A stretch of DNA of 64,000 nucleotides. Origin: Mesorhizobium sp. ES1-4. GTDB lineage: Bacteria > Pseudomonadota > Alphaproteobacteria > Rhizobiales > Rhizobiaceae. The stretch lies in NCBI RefSeq assembly GCF_020164745.1, contig NZ_JAIUGV010000018.1, positions 57,818-121,817 on the forward strand, given 5' to 3'. A program made the position numbers and the translations under genes. Below the pieces are notes generated by a model that was not told the origin of the DNA, ran no database searches, and saw only the letters and a list, made by a program, of their open reading frames with translations. Shown one piece after another: positions 51,430-60,964 of this stretch (positions are counted from its first letter, which is position 1; every line of letters begins with the position of its first letter).

Positions 51430-51720
51430 TCAGCCTATTACAATGATTTTCCATGCCAGCAGAGCGACGATGACCGCCGCCGTGAACAGCGTTGCCCAGC
51501 GGTGCCGTCCGAACACATGCATGACGAGAACGATCAGTGCCGCGATCGACGCGGCGAGAGCCCCTTCGAGATAGAATATCTGTCCGCCGCCGACCGGTCC
51601 GCCGCTCGCGCCTCCAACGCGGAAGAACTCCGTGATGGACCGCATTGTGATGACGATCAGCAAGCCGAACGCCACTTGCGCGGCGCGCGCTGTCGACAAC
51701 CAGTTCAAGATCCGTTTCAA
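51430..51720 (-). CDS. Small three-helix membrane protein after choV
   Basis: This 96-residue protein has three hydrophobic stretches (AQVAFGLLIVITMRSITEFF, ALAASIAALIVLVMHVF, LFTAAVIVALLAWKIIVIG) and a basic N-terminus. The start is probably TTG 51720, preceded by a GGAGG box four bases away, not the much longer frame inside choV. It lies 44 bases past the choV stop, in the same direction, so it may belong to the choline operon. Function unknown. Confidence 0.68.
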   Translation of the reverse strand: MKRILNWLSTARAAQVAFGLLIVITMRSITEFFRVGGASGGPVGGGQIFYLEGALAASIAALIVLVMHVFGRHRWATLFTAAVIVALLAWKIIVIG

Positions 51721-51764
51721 AGCGCCTCCGATGCGCCCCGAAAATCTTCGATCGATGTGCCGGC

Positions 51765-52946
51765 TTACCGCCGCAGCACCGCCGACAGCACGTCGCGTAT
51801 ACCGATCGCGCCGACGAAGCGCGACTGGTCGTCGAACAGCGCCACGGGCGCGGTCTGCGAACGGTGCATGGCCAGCATCACAGTCTTCAGCGACGTGCCG
51901 GGATTGGCCCAGAACACTTGCGCCAACTCCTCCGGCTGACTTTCGACATCGGCGCAGGACACCCATACCGCCGGCTTGCCGTCGCGTTCGGCCGCCGCCA
52001 CCAGCCCGTGCTCGTCGATCTTGAAGCGCGTCGTCTTGCGCCGGTCGAGCCACACCCAGCCGTCCTTGCCCTGTTCGAGATCGCGGCGGTCGCGCATGAC
52101 GTTCCAGGCGGTCAGCACCGAGAGCGGGTTCACATTGGCGATGAAGTCGCGGACATAGTCGTTGGCGGGCCGCAGCACGATGTCTTCCGGCGCGCCGGTC
52201 TGGACGATGCGGCCGCCCTCCATGATGGTGATGTGGCTGCCGATCTTCAGCGCTTCCTCGAGGTCGTGGCTGACGAAGATGATGGTCTTCTTCAGCTCCG
52301 CCTGCAGCTGCAGAAGCTCGTCCTGCAGCTTGGTGCGGATCAGCGGGTCCAGCGCCGAGAACGGCTCGTCCATCAACAAGATCGGCGCCTCGGTGGCGAA
52401 GGCTCGCGCCAGGCCGACACGCTGCTGCATGCCGCCCGAGAGTTCATGCGCGTATTTGTTCGACCATTGGTCGAGATTGACCAGCTTGAGCTGCCTGTGC
52501 ACCCGCTCCTTGCGCTCCGCATCCGGCACGCCGGCGAGTTCGAGACCGAGGCCGACATTCTCCTCCACCGTGCGCCACGGCAGGAGGCCGAACTGCTGGA
52601 ACACCATCGCCACCTGCTTCTGCCGCAGCCGCCGCAGCGTCGGCTCGTCGCAGGTGACGACATCGACCGTGCGGTCACCGTCCTTGACCAGCACCTGGCC
52701 GCGCGACACGACGTTGAGCCGGTTGACCGCCCGAAGCAGCGTCGACTTGCCGGACCCCGACAGGCCCATCAGCACCGAGATCTCACCTTCATGCACGGTA
52801 AGGCTGGCGCCGGCGCAGCCCAGCACATTGCCGGTCTTCTCGAGGATTTCGGCCCGGGTAGCGCCCTTGTCGATCATCGCCAGCGAGCCGGCCTGGTCGG
52901 CGCCGAAGACAATATCGACATTCCTGAAATCGACGGCGACAGTCAT
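51765..52946 (-). CDS. choV: Choline ABC transporter ATPase ChoV (ProV/OpuA type)
   Basis: This 393-residue ATPase has Walker A GLSGSGKST, signature LSGGMQQR, Walker B ILLMDEPFSALDP and H-loop VSHDLEE. It ends with a tandem CBS-like region (about 275-393, ending GAIGIRDVLSAVLRR) found in glycine-betaine/choline importers. The start overlaps the choW stop by four bases. With choW and choX it forms a ChoXWV-type high-affinity choline importer; choline can be turned into glycine betaine for osmoprotection or used as nutrient. Confidence 0.93.
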   Translation of the reverse strand: MTVAVDFRNVDIVFGADQAGSLAMIDKGATRAEILEKTGNVLGCAGASLTVHEGEISVLMGLSGSGKSTLLRAVNRLNVVSRGQVLVKDGDRTVDVVTCDEPTLRRLRQKQVAMVFQQFGLLPWRTVEENVGLGLELAGVPDAERKERVHRQLKLVNLDQWSNKYAHELSGGMQQRVGLARAFATEAPILLMDEPFSALDPLIRTKLQDELLQLQAELKKTIIFVSHDLEEALKIGSHITIMEGGRIVQTGAPEDIVLRPANDYVRDFIANVNPLSVLTAWNVMRDRRDLEQGKDGWVWLDRRKTTRFKIDEHGLVAAAERDGKPAVWVSCADVESQPEELAQVFWANPGTSLKTVMLAMHRSQTAPVALFDDQSRFVGAIGIRDVLSAVLRR

Positions 52947-53797
52947 TTCTTGCCTCCAACGCCAATGCGCGTCATCCGGTCGAGCACGATGGCGAGCACG
53001 ACGATGGCGAGGCCGGCCTCAAGTCCCAAATCGATGCGGCGCGAGCCAAGCGCCCGGTTGATTTCCGTGCCGAGCCCGCCGGCCCCGATCAGGGCCGCGA
53101 ACACCACCATCGACAGCGACAGCATGATCGACTGCGTCAGGCCCGCCATGATGGTGGGCAGCGCCGAGGGCAGCTCGACCTTCCACAACAGCTGGCGCTT
53201 GGTGGCGCCGAAGGCCTCGCCGGCCTCGATGATCGACTTCGGCACCGAGACGACTCCGAGATGGGTGAGCCTGACTGCGGTCGGGATGACGAAGATGATG
53301 GTGACGATCAGGCCGGGGGCGTTGCCGAGGCCGAACAGCGTCAGCACCGGGATCAGGTAGACGAAGGTCGGCAGCGTCTGCATCAGGTCGAGCACCGGCA
53401 GCATGACGCGGTAGACCTTCGGCTTGTGCGCCGCCCAGATGCCGAGCGGCACGCCGATGGCCATCGCCGCCGCCGCCGCGGCGACGACCAGCACCAGCGT
53501 CTGCACCGTCTGTTTCCAGAGGTTCTGGTTGATGATGAAGACCAGGCCGAGGAAAACGCCGATGGCAAGCGGCCGCGAGCGCTGCAGCAGCCAGGCGATC
53601 ACGGCTATTACCAGGGCGAGCAGCACCGGCGGCACCGTCAGCAGGATATCGACCAGCCCGTCGAGCAGGAAATTGAGGCCATTCGAGAACGCCCTGAACA
53701 CAGTGTCGAAATTGTCGGTGAGGAAGCCGAAGAACGCCTTGCCCCAGGCGCCGATCGGGATCTTGTGATCGACCATGAATTTGGAAACCGGATCCAT
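52943..53797 (-). CDS. choW: Choline ABC transporter permease ChoW
   Basis: This 284-residue inner-membrane permease has several hydrophobic helices and the binding-protein-dependent transport motif GVVSVPKSIIEAGEAFGATKRQLLWKVELPSALPTIMAGL (EAA loop), which docks on the ATPase. The order choX-choW-choV fits the rhizobial choline system. It is separated from choX by 134 bases holding a strong hairpin, which may lower permease expression relative to the binding protein. Confidence 0.92.
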   Translation of the reverse strand: MDPVSKFMVDHKIPIGAWGKAFFGFLTDNFDTVFRAFSNGLNFLLDGLVDILLTVPPVLLALVIAVIAWLLQRSRPLAIGVFLGLVFIINQNLWKQTVQTLVLVVAAAAAAMAIGVPLGIWAAHKPKVYRVMLPVLDLMQTLPTFVYLIPVLTLFGLGNAPGLIVTIIFVIPTAVRLTHLGVVSVPKSIIEAGEAFGATKRQLLWKVELPSALPTIMAGLTQSIMLSLSMVVFAALIGAGGLGTEINRALGSRRIDLGLEAGLAIVVLAIVLDRMTRIGVGGKK

Positions 53798-53871
53798 CTC
53801 ACCCCTCGTTTGCCAGAGCTCTGCCTTCGGCCCCGTATTGTCGCGACGTCATCTTGTCACAGGATATGGAA

Positions 53872-53900
53872 AAGGGCAGCCTTTTCCAGCGGCTGCCCTT
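53872..53900 (-). terminator. 10-bp perfect hairpin in the choX-choW gap, likely attenuator
   Basis: AAGGGCAGCC (53872-53881) pairs perfectly with GGCTGCCCTT (53891-53900) around a nine-base loop. In the direction of transcription (minus) the stem ends in CCCTTTTCC, a short T-run. Lying between choX and choW, it probably causes partial termination or protects the choX mRNA 3' end. Confidence 0.65.
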
Positions 53901-53931
53901 CTATTTCGGTCACGCCGAAATCAAAGCCGGC

Positions 53932-54867
53932 TTAGCCTCCGAGCACGGTCTTGACCGCCGCCGCCGCGTCGCCGCCGTCGAAGGTGGTCACGCCGGCGAT
54001 CCAGGGCTTGACCGCATCCGGATTTTTCTTCAGCCAGGCGGTTGCCACCGTGTTGGCGTCGCCGCCCTTCAGGATGGCGTCCATCATCTGGCCTTCCATA
54101 TCCAGATTGAACTTCAGGTTGGCGATGAACTTGCCGACATTCGGGCACTCGGTCATGTAGCCCTTGCGCACGTTGGTCGAGACGGTGGCCGCGCCGAAGC
54201 CGCTGTCGCCCATGCCGTCGAGATAAGTGATCTTCATGGCGCCCATCACCGGATGCGGCGTCCAGCCGAGGAAGGCGATCCACTCCTTGTTCTTCATCGA
54301 CTGCTCGGCCTGCGTCAGCATGCCGGCCTCCGAGGATTCGACCAGTTCGAACCCGTCGAGATTGTCCTTCGGGTTCTTGATCATGTCGAGGATGATGCGA
54401 TTGCCGTCATTGCCGGCTTCGATGCCGTAGATCTTGCCGTTGAACTTGTCCTTGAACTTGCCGAGATCGGTCAGCGTCTTGACGCCGGCATCCGCCACAT
54501 AGGTCGGCACGACGATGCCATAACCGGCGCCGGCCAGGTTCTGGCTGACGGTCTCGACCGAACCGTCGGCCGTGTAATCCTTGATGTCATTGGTCATCGA
54601 CGGCATCCAGTTGCCGAGGAAGACGTCGAGGTCCTTGTTCTTCAGCGACGCATAGGTCACCGGAACCGAGAGCTGGATCACCTGCGGCTCGTAGCCGAGG
54701 GCGGTGAGCAGCACCGAAGCGAGCCCGGTGGTGGCCTGGATGTCGGTCCAGCCGACATCGGAGAGACGGACCGTCTTGCAGCTCGCCGGATCGCCGGCGA
54801 AGGCAGCACTCGTGGACAGGAAAGCCGCCAGGCCGAGGCCGGCGACGAAAGAATTCAGACGCGACAT
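53932..54867 (-). CDS. choX: Choline-binding periplasmic protein ChoX
   Basis: This 311-residue solute-binding protein has a signal peptide (about 1-24, SAAFA) and the ProX/ChoX-type features DVGWTDIQATTGLASVLL, the FLGNWMPSM segment and GWTPHPVMGAM, whose Trp residues fit an aromatic box around the quaternary amine. ATG 54867 has a GGGAGAAAG purine box upstream, while the longer frame to 54963 has none. It is the first gene of the choXWV unit. Confidence 0.93.
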   Translation of the reverse strand: MSRLNSFVAGLGLAAFLSTSAAFAGDPASCKTVRLSDVGWTDIQATTGLASVLLTALGYEPQVIQLSVPVTYASLKNKDLDVFLGNWMPSMTNDIKDYTADGSVETVSQNLAGAGYGIVVPTYVADAGVKTLTDLGKFKDKFNGKIYGIEAGNDGNRIILDMIKNPKDNLDGFELVESSEAGMLTQAEQSMKNKEWIAFLGWTPHPVMGAMKITYLDGMGDSGFGAATVSTNVRKGYMTECPNVGKFIANLKFNLDMEGQMMDAILKGGDANTVATAWLKKNPDAVKPWIAGVTTFDGGDAAAAVKTVLGG

Positions 54868-55127
54868 GTACTTTCTCCCATTGCGATTCTTTGGCGGAGC
54901 GAAGTTACGGTTTTTCTGCCCGCCTTGTTTCGTCAGCCAAACACCATTCTCGTGCGGTTTCAAGCATTAAGGCAATCACGATCAACGGCGCGCGCTGGCC
55001 AATCAGCGACACGGCCGACGCTTGCGGGCCACTCTCGACCTCGTCAGGGCCGGTCGCGGCGGCTTTTTCAGGGGAATGTGGCGACAGGCCCTCCCCGCGC
55101 CGCGGCAAGTCGGCTTAGAAAGGCGGC

Positions 55128-55739
55128 ATGGCCAAGCTTTACTTCCACTACGCGACGATGAACGCGGGCAAGACGACCATGCTCCTGCAGGCGTCCTACA
55201 ATTACCGCGAGCGCGGCATGACGACCATGCTGTTCGTCGCCGGCCTTTATCGCAAGGGCGACACCGGCCTGATCTCCTCGCGCATCGGGCTGGCGATGGA
55301 AGCCGAAATGTTTCGCGACGGCGACGACCTGTTCGCCCGCGTCGCCGAGCATCACCAGCACACGGCGGTTCATTGCATCTTCGTCGACGAGGCGCAGTTC
55401 CTCGAGGAGGAGCAGGTCTGGCAGCTTGCCCGCATCGCCGACCGACTCAACATCCCGGTCATGTGCTATGGCCTGCGCACCGATTTCCAGGGCAAGCTGT
55501 TTCCAGGCTCTCGCGCGCTGCTGGCGATAGCCGACGATCTGCGCGAAGTGCGCACCATCTGCCGCTGCGGCCGCAAGGCGACCATGGTCGTGCGCCTCGG
55601 TCCCGACGGCAAGGTGGCCCGGCAGGGCGAACAGGTGGCGATCGGCAAGGACGTCTACGTCTCGCTCTGCCGCCGCCACTGGGAGGAGGAAATGGGTCGC
55701 GCGGCGCCCGATGATTTCATCGGCTTTGTCAGCGGTTGA
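55128..55739 (+). CDS. tdk: Thymidine kinase
   Basis: This 203-residue type II thymidine kinase has the P-loop YATMNAGKTT near residue 8, the Walker B-like FVDEAQFL near residue 85, the lasso YGLRTDFQGKLFPGS and the zinc-site cysteines CRCGRK and LCRRHW. It phosphorylates thymidine in the salvage pathway. An AGAAAGGCGGC purine box precedes the ATG. It stands alone between choX and the cytochrome c gene. Confidence 0.95.
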   Translation: MAKLYFHYATMNAGKTTMLLQASYNYRERGMTTMLFVAGLYRKGDTGLISSRIGLAMEAEMFRDGDDLFARVAEHHQHTAVHCIFVDEAQFLEEEQVWQLARIADRLNIPVMCYGLRTDFQGKLFPGSRALLAIADDLREVRTICRCGRKATMVVRLGPDGKVARQGEQVAIGKDVYVSLCRRHWEEEMGRAAPDDFIGFVSG

Positions 55740-55869
55740 AACGACGTCAGTCGGTCGGTGGCATCGGGTAGCCGGCTGCCACCTCTCGCGGTCGCGCCAT
55801 TCTATGTTGCCTTTGTTAAGGTGGCCGCCCTATCTTCCCGTGCTCAGCCAGAACTCTCGGGGGTCAGCC

Positions 55870-56259
55870 ATGCTTCGAGCCGTCTTGTCCGCCAGCCTTC
55901 TTTTGCTTGCCACTTCCGTTGCCGCCGAGGCCGGGGGCGACCCAGTGCTCGGCAAACATGTTTTCAACCGATGCATGGCCTGCCATGAGGCGGCGACCGA
56001 CCGCGACAAGGTCGGCCCGCATCTGATGGGGGTGGTCGGCCGCACGGCGGGAACCGCCGAAAGCTTCCTCGGACATTATTCGGAGGCCATGAAGAACGCA
56101 GGGGCTGCCGGTCTCGTCTGGGACGAGGCAAACCTTGCCGAATACCTCAAGGCACCCAAGCTGAAGGTGCCCGGCAACAGGATGGCCTTTGGCGGCCTCA
56201 GCAATGACGACGACATCGCCAACATCATCGCCTATCTCAAGGCCGATCCCAAGCCCTGA
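55870..56259 (+). CDS. Exported class I cytochrome c
   Basis: This 129-residue periplasmic electron carrier has a signal peptide (about 1-19, SVAAEA), one haem-binding CMACH motif near residue 35 and an axial Met in KVPGNRMAFGG. The AYLKADPKP ending is typical of small soluble c-type cytochromes that receive electrons from the bc1 complex, which is encoded 30 kb away. The frame extends to 55711 but lacks a signal peptide there, so ATG 55870 was chosen. Confidence 0.9.
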   Translation: MLRAVLSASLLLLATSVAAEAGGDPVLGKHVFNRCMACHEAATDRDKVGPHLMGVVGRTAGTAESFLGHYSEAMKNAGAAGLVWDEANLAEYLKAPKLKVPGNRMAFGGLSNDDDIANIIAYLKADPKP

Positions 56260-56577
56260 GCAGACGCCGTTTGCCGCGGTACGCGGCCTGCTGCCGCCGC
56301 GCCGGGGCGGCAAATGGCCAGTTGTTGTGGAGTTTTCAGAGCCATCCGCTCCGGCGTGGACTGATTGCTTTGCCGGCATGAAAGTTCAAAATCAGCTGAA
56401 CCAGGCTTGACCGGCCAGTTGATCACGCCATGACCACGGCTCCATTGCCGTTCAAGGGTCCGGCCGGATATTTGTTTTCGCGCCGCGACTGTCTTGATGT
56501 CTTTCAATCCCCTTATACCCCACATATATTCGCCGCTGTTCGCAACCAGCGACCGGAAGCCGAAGCGGGAGGCCCCT
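56260..56577. other. Intergenic region upstream of the five-gene AAA+ cluster
   Basis: These 318 bases hold no supported gene and probably contain the promoter of the cluster. The last 90 bases are less GC-rich than the flanks (near 56500-56540), but no -35/-10 pair with normal spacing could be assigned. Confidence 0.5.
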
Positions 56578-57666
56578 ATGGCGACATTGCAGAATTTCGA
56601 TGCCGAAATTGCCAGGACCAAGCAGGTCGTCCAGGATATGCGCACCAAGATCGAGCAATCCGGCACCGTGCTCGACACGCTCGCCATATCAGACAAGAAG
56701 ATCGGCGACGCCAATTTCGACATCGAGAACGCCCGCATCGAGGATGTGCTGAAGCAGCAGAAGGTGATGGAAGGCAACATCGCCGACCTGATCATAGGCC
56801 TCGAGGACGCCACCAATGTCTTCGGCGCCGAGTTCGAGAGCATGAAGAACTACACCGGCTGGGAAAATTTCGTCGGCGTCTTTTCGGCGCAGCGCAAACA
56901 GCGCATGCGCACCGACCGCGTGCGCAACATGTCGCTCGCCGGCAACCTGCAGGAGCTGCTGGCCAAATCGGACACCATCGTCGGCATACTGAAGGCGCAG
57001 AAAGACGTCCTCGACCAGCGCTACAAGACCTCCGAGGCAAGCCTGTCGCAGGTTATCGAGCGCCGCAAGACCACCATGACGAACCTCGAAGCCGTGCAGA
57101 AGCGCATCGAGGAGCTCAATCCGATGCTGCTCGACATCGAGAACAAGATCGCCGCCTCGACCAGCCAGAAGGATCGCACGCAGCTCGAGGGCGAGCGCTC
57201 CAAGCTCGCCACCGAATACAACGAAAAGCAGGCCAAGGAGCAGGAGCTGCTGGCCGAAAGCCAGACGCTGGAGCGCTACACCTCGATGTTCCAGACCTTC
57301 GTCGATTCGCTCAATAACCAGATCGCCGCGCAGTCGACGCTGATCAACAAGCTGACTATCGATACCGAGCAGCGCATCGTGCTCTACAAGGCCTTGGAAG
57401 ATTCTTTGAAGACCGCCGCGCAGCAGGATGTCGCCCACAAGATCAACACGCTGGGCAGCCAGGTCGACAACACGGCCGAGGAAACCATGGCCGGCATCGG
57501 CGCCGCCTCGCAGAAGCACATCGGCGACCTGCTGGAGATGCACGAGAAGAACATGGTGGCCAGCGCCGACATCCACCGCCGCAAGAAGCTGGCCGACGAT
57601 GCCTTCGCCCGCCGGTTCGACGAGGTGCTGAAGAAGCACAATTCGGCCAACTACGTGCAGTCGTAA
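56578..57666 (+). CDS. Long coiled-coil protein, TelA-like in outline
   Basis: This 362-residue cytosolic protein is almost wholly alpha-helical, with heptad-like runs (ARTKQVVQDMRTKIEQ, SLSQVIERRKTTMTNLEAVQKRIEELNPML, LEGERSKLATEYNEKQAKEQELL). It lacks signal and membrane segments. Its outline recalls the toxic-anion-resistance (TelA/XpaC) helical proteins, but the resemblance is weak and unproven. ATG 56578 was chosen, as the upstream extension to 56494 is unlike the rest. It opens a run of five same-strand genes whose AAA+ member suggests the coiled coil is a scaffold or client. Confidence 0.75.
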   Translation: MATLQNFDAEIARTKQVVQDMRTKIEQSGTVLDTLAISDKKIGDANFDIENARIEDVLKQQKVMEGNIADLIIGLEDATNVFGAEFESMKNYTGWENFVGVFSAQRKQRMRTDRVRNMSLAGNLQELLAKSDTIVGILKAQKDVLDQRYKTSEASLSQVIERRKTTMTNLEAVQKRIEELNPMLLDIENKIAASTSQKDRTQLEGERSKLATEYNEKQAKEQELLAESQTLERYTSMFQTFVDSLNNQIAAQSTLINKLTIDTEQRIVLYKALEDSLKTAAQQDVAHKINTLGSQVDNTAEETMAGIGAASQKHIGDLLEMHEKNMVASADIHRRKKLADDAFARRFDEVLKKHNSANYVQS

Positions 57667-57706
57667 TTGCCGCACGCACCGGTGCGACAATGCCAGGGCC
57701 AATAGC

Positions 57707-58849
57707 ATGACCCCCGAAAACGACGCTGCGGCGCGGTATTTCTCGGCAATCACTGCCGCGCTCAGCGGCCTTGAAGTGTTCATGCGCGACGACCGCTCGC
57801 CGCTTTACCGGCACGGCATCGTCGCCAAGATCGTTGCCGAATACATCGCCCGGCTCGACAAGTCCTTCGCCTGCTGGCGTAACCGGCTGGGTTTCATGGA
57901 CACGTTCCGCATTTCGCGGGCCGAAAGCGGCTACCCCGTATTCCAGAACCTCCTCGAACTGGAAAACGACCGCCTGCAGGCCGACGCGCGGCTCGCCAAC
58001 ATCCCCCAAGCCGGCGAGTTGCGCGAGGAGATGGCCGACTTCATCCTGCGCCATAAGGAGTTCCCCGAGGCACTGCAGAAATCGATGGCCGAGCGGCTTT
58101 ATCTCGAAGACGTCAAGAGCGAGCAGACTTTTGGGCCGTTCACACTGGCGCAGACCGCCAAGGTGTCGGTCAATCCGAAGACGGCGCGGCCCTATTATCT
58201 GGTCCACTGGGCGACCTTCGACGGCAGCGCCAACCTGCCTTTGGTCTACATGGTCACGGTGGAGGATTCCTCGGAAAGCATGATCCGGCAGCTTGTCGAC
58301 AAGGGCAGACTGAACGATAAGGTCGACATTCCCCTGCCCGTCGACGGCCTGCTCAATCCCGAGCTTGCCCACCGTTTCGACGATTTCACCGAGAAGAACT
58401 CGGCCTACACGCTCTCGCCGGCGACGATCGCCGTCAACATCGACAAGGATTTCCCCGACCTTCACCCCAAGCAGCTGCGCCGCGTGGTGCTCGGTCCCTT
58501 CTATTCGGCCGGCATCACCGAGAACAATTCCGTTGTCGCCGAGGTGCTGGCCAAGGTGCGCAAGCCCGAAAACGCCTGGCTGCTGACCTGGACCATCCAG
58601 GAGGTCTATTCGAAGGGTGAAAAACCCGGTCGCAAGGGCCTGTGGTCGAGCGCACCCTCGTCCGAGGAATTCTTCATCAACACCGACGACCTTGAAGCCG
58701 CGCGCCAGGGCGTATCGAGCTACGAAAACCACGCACTGATCCCGCACGAGGCCTATCAGGCGCTCTACGCCGCCGGCGAGGCGCAAAAGATATTCGCCGG
58801 CTACAAGGTTCACGTCCTGTCCAACGGACAGGTCATCTCGGACCTCTGA
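57707..58849 (+). CDS. Conserved-looking hypothetical protein next to the AAA+ ATPase
   Basis: This 380-residue cytosolic protein has a helical N-terminal half (YFSAITAALSGLEVFM, IVAEYIARLDKSFACWRNRLGFMD) and a strand-rich middle (YYLVHWATFDGSANLPLVYMVTVEDSSE, VVLGPFYSAGITENN). No family could be named. It begins 41 bases after the coiled-coil gene and ends 25 bases before the AAA+ gene, so co-expression is very likely; a substrate-adaptor role for the ATPase is a possible reading. Confidence 0.72.
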   Translation: MTPENDAAARYFSAITAALSGLEVFMRDDRSPLYRHGIVAKIVAEYIARLDKSFACWRNRLGFMDTFRISRAESGYPVFQNLLELENDRLQADARLANIPQAGELREEMADFILRHKEFPEALQKSMAERLYLEDVKSEQTFGPFTLAQTAKVSVNPKTARPYYLVHWATFDGSANLPLVYMVTVEDSSESMIRQLVDKGRLNDKVDIPLPVDGLLNPELAHRFDDFTEKNSAYTLSPATIAVNIDKDFPDLHPKQLRRVVLGPFYSAGITENNSVVAEVLAKVRKPENAWLLTWTIQEVYSKGEKPGRKGLWSSAPSSEEFFINTDDLEAARQGVSSYENHALIPHEAYQALYAAGEAQKIFAGYKVHVLSNGQVISDL

Positions 58850-58873
58850 CCGTCACACCGCGGAGCATCCTTC

Positions 58874-60784
58874 ATGGACACCGGCCTGACCACCATTCCG
58901 GAAGCGGCGATCGAAAAGCACCGCGCCACCGCGCAGAGCTTCATCACCCGTATCGTCGTGCTGGAGGATCCATCGCGCGAATCCGGCACAGCGCTTGCCG
59001 GCACCAACCGTCGCTTCGTCTCCACCGTCTCGGTCGGCTCGGTGCGCCGCACGCGAGAGGTCGAGCTGGTCAAGACCGTCGGCGCCGTCCATGCCGACGA
59101 CCAGCTGCTCACCATCCCGCAGCACACGCTGCTCTTTCGCGCCCGGCGCGGCACGGCGATCGCGCTGGCGGTGTCGGACGTGTTCGCTGAAGGCTCCGAT
59201 CTCGAAAGCCTGCAGGCCAGGAACACCCGGGCCCCGCTCGAAGGCGACGAGGCGTCCACCTTCAAGAAACTGCTGTCGGCCTCGGCCTATATCTCGGTCT
59301 TCAGTCTCGCCTCCTATCTGTTCCAGCTCATCGACAGCGACGGCGAGGCGCCCAATGACATCCCCGAGCCGGACTTCCTGTTCGACACGCCGCAGGATGC
59401 GGTGAAATCGATCCTGGCTGGTCTCGACAAGACGATATCGGGCTCGACGGACGATACCGACCTGATGATCCGCGCGCGCGCCTTCGCCCGCGTCGCCATC
59501 GATGGCCTGCTGGCGCGCAAAGGCCGCTTCGACGGCATCGGCCCGTTCGAGAACGCCCATATCCGCATAGACGCCGACGACTTCACCCTCGACGGCTTCG
59601 ACGTCGCGCCGGGCAAGCGCTCGAAACCGCTGGTGATGACCTTCAAGATGCCGGAAGAGGTCGTCGGCAACCACATCGCCAAATACCAGTCGGTCAAGCT
59701 GGCCAAGATGCTGATGGCCTATGATTTCGAGCGCGAGTTGAACCCGTTCGTCGAGCTTGGCGGCTTCCTGTTCACCTTCATCGGCGACGGCGCGCCCGGC
59801 ACCGGCAAGACGACGCTGATCCAGATGATCGCCGGCCTCGTCAACGGCTATTGCCAGGTCGCCGGCTATCCCTTCGCCTATGAGAATTTCGGCGTCGACC
59901 AGATCTCGTCCTATCAGGGCAAGTCGGGCCAGAACTGCCGCCAGTTCATCAACAATGTCTTGAACCCGCGTGTCATCGGCTTCGGCACCATAGACGACAT
60001 CGACCAGGTGGCGGCGCGCCGCTCCGACGACCGCGCCTCGGCCGGCCAGCAGGAAATCACCGGCGTCCTGATGGATGCCTTTGCCGGTGCCGCCACCGTG
60101 GTGCGCGGCAACTGCTCGTTCGGCATGTTTTCCAACTATCCCGAAAACGTCGACGATGCGCTGCGCCAGCGCGCCGGCGCCCGCTGGCTGGTCGACGGGC
60201 CGCAGACCCGTGACGACTACATCGACATCTTCGTGCTGCTCGCCGGCAAGAACCACCAGATCCCCCTGGGCAAGCACGAGCTCTACGCCGCGCAGGAAAT
60301 CCAGCGCGCCGTGACCGAAGCCTATGAGGAACACGAGAAGCCTCGGGAGGACGGTCTCATGCGGGTCTATGAGCGCTACATGAAGGAGAATGGCGCGCCC
60401 AGGACCATGGCCGACATCGGCACCTACCTGCACCTGATCAAGGAGGCCGAGCCACGTTTCACCGGCCGCGCCATCAAGAACGTCACCGACGCCATCAAGA
60501 TGCGCGCCATGGACATCGAGCTTCCCGACGACTGGTTCGAGAAGCCGGAAGCCTTCATGCACAAGAGCTACGATGAAAAGAAGGCAATGATCGAGGACCT
60601 GCGCGGACCGTTCTCGCTTGCCATGGTCATGCAGGAGATCAACCGCTACGCCGATTCCGAGTTTCGCTATTCCGACAAATCGGATGATGCGGCGGTGGAG
60701 AAGCTGCTGCGCGATGCCAGATTGCGCGAACGCGCCGCACGCGAGATGGAGGAGATGAAGAAGAAGGGGATCTGGAATGCGTGA
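58874..60784 (+). CDS. Large AAA+ family ATPase of the five-gene cluster
   Basis: This 636-residue ATPase has a 300-residue N-terminal region of unknown fold. It then has Walker A GDGAPGTGKTT (K312), a Walker B-like segment FGTIDDIDQVA near residue 375, and a sensor-like ASYPENVDDALRQRAGARW stretch with a likely arginine finger. The C-terminal third is helical and ends in a charged coiled coil. No known AAA+ clade was recognised with confidence. It is tightly packed between uncharacterised genes, which indicates a dedicated machine. Confidence 0.85.
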   Translation: MDTGLTTIPEAAIEKHRATAQSFITRIVVLEDPSRESGTALAGTNRRFVSTVSVGSVRRTREVELVKTVGAVHADDQLLTIPQHTLLFRARRGTAIALAVSDVFAEGSDLESLQARNTRAPLEGDEASTFKKLLSASAYISVFSLASYLFQLIDSDGEAPNDIPEPDFLFDTPQDAVKSILAGLDKTISGSTDDTDLMIRARAFARVAIDGLLARKGRFDGIGPFENAHIRIDADDFTLDGFDVAPGKRSKPLVMTFKMPEEVVGNHIAKYQSVKLAKMLMAYDFERELNPFVELGGFLFTFIGDGAPGTGKTTLIQMIAGLVNGYCQVAGYPFAYENFGVDQISSYQGKSGQNCRQFINNVLNPRVIGFGTIDDIDQVAARRSDDRASAGQQEITGVLMDAFAGAATVVRGNCSFGMFSNYPENVDDALRQRAGARWLVDGPQTRDDYIDIFVLLAGKNHQIPLGKHELYAAQEIQRAVTEAYEEHEKPREDGLMRVYERYMKENGAPRTMADIGTYLHLIKEAEPRFTGRAIKNVTDAIKMRAMDIELPDDWFEKPEAFMHKSYDEKKAMIEDLRGPFSLAMVMQEINRYADSEFRYSDKSDDAAVEKLLRDARLRERAAREMEEMKKKGIWNA

Positions 60785-60799
60785 GCTTGGCCGGATTTC

Positions 60800-60941
60800 C
60801 CTTCTCCCCTTGTGGGAGAAGGTGGATCGGCGCGCAGCGCCGAGACGGATGAGGGGTGTTGGCCGGAGTGCCGTCAGTGCCAAGCTGGAGCACCCCTCAT
60901 CCGTCGCCTTCGGCGACACCTTCTCCCACAAGGGGAGAAGG
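60800..60941. repeat. RIME-like nested palindromic element
   Basis: A 25-bp arm at 60800-60824 is repeated in perfect inverted form at 60917-60941. Inside, ACGGATGAGGGGTG (60845-60858) pairs with 60891-60904, and each outer arm is itself a hairpin (CTTCTCCC/GGGAGAAG). The structure matches rhizobial intergenic mosaic elements. It lies between the AAA+ and DUF6638-like genes. Confidence 0.9.
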
Positions 60942-60964
60942 AAAGGTCACGCCCCTCACCCTTA

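Noticed and set aside
54959..55127. Possible operator or small gene upstream of tdk
   Set aside because: Only a short frame that runs into tdk in another phase; no motif or ribosome-binding site.
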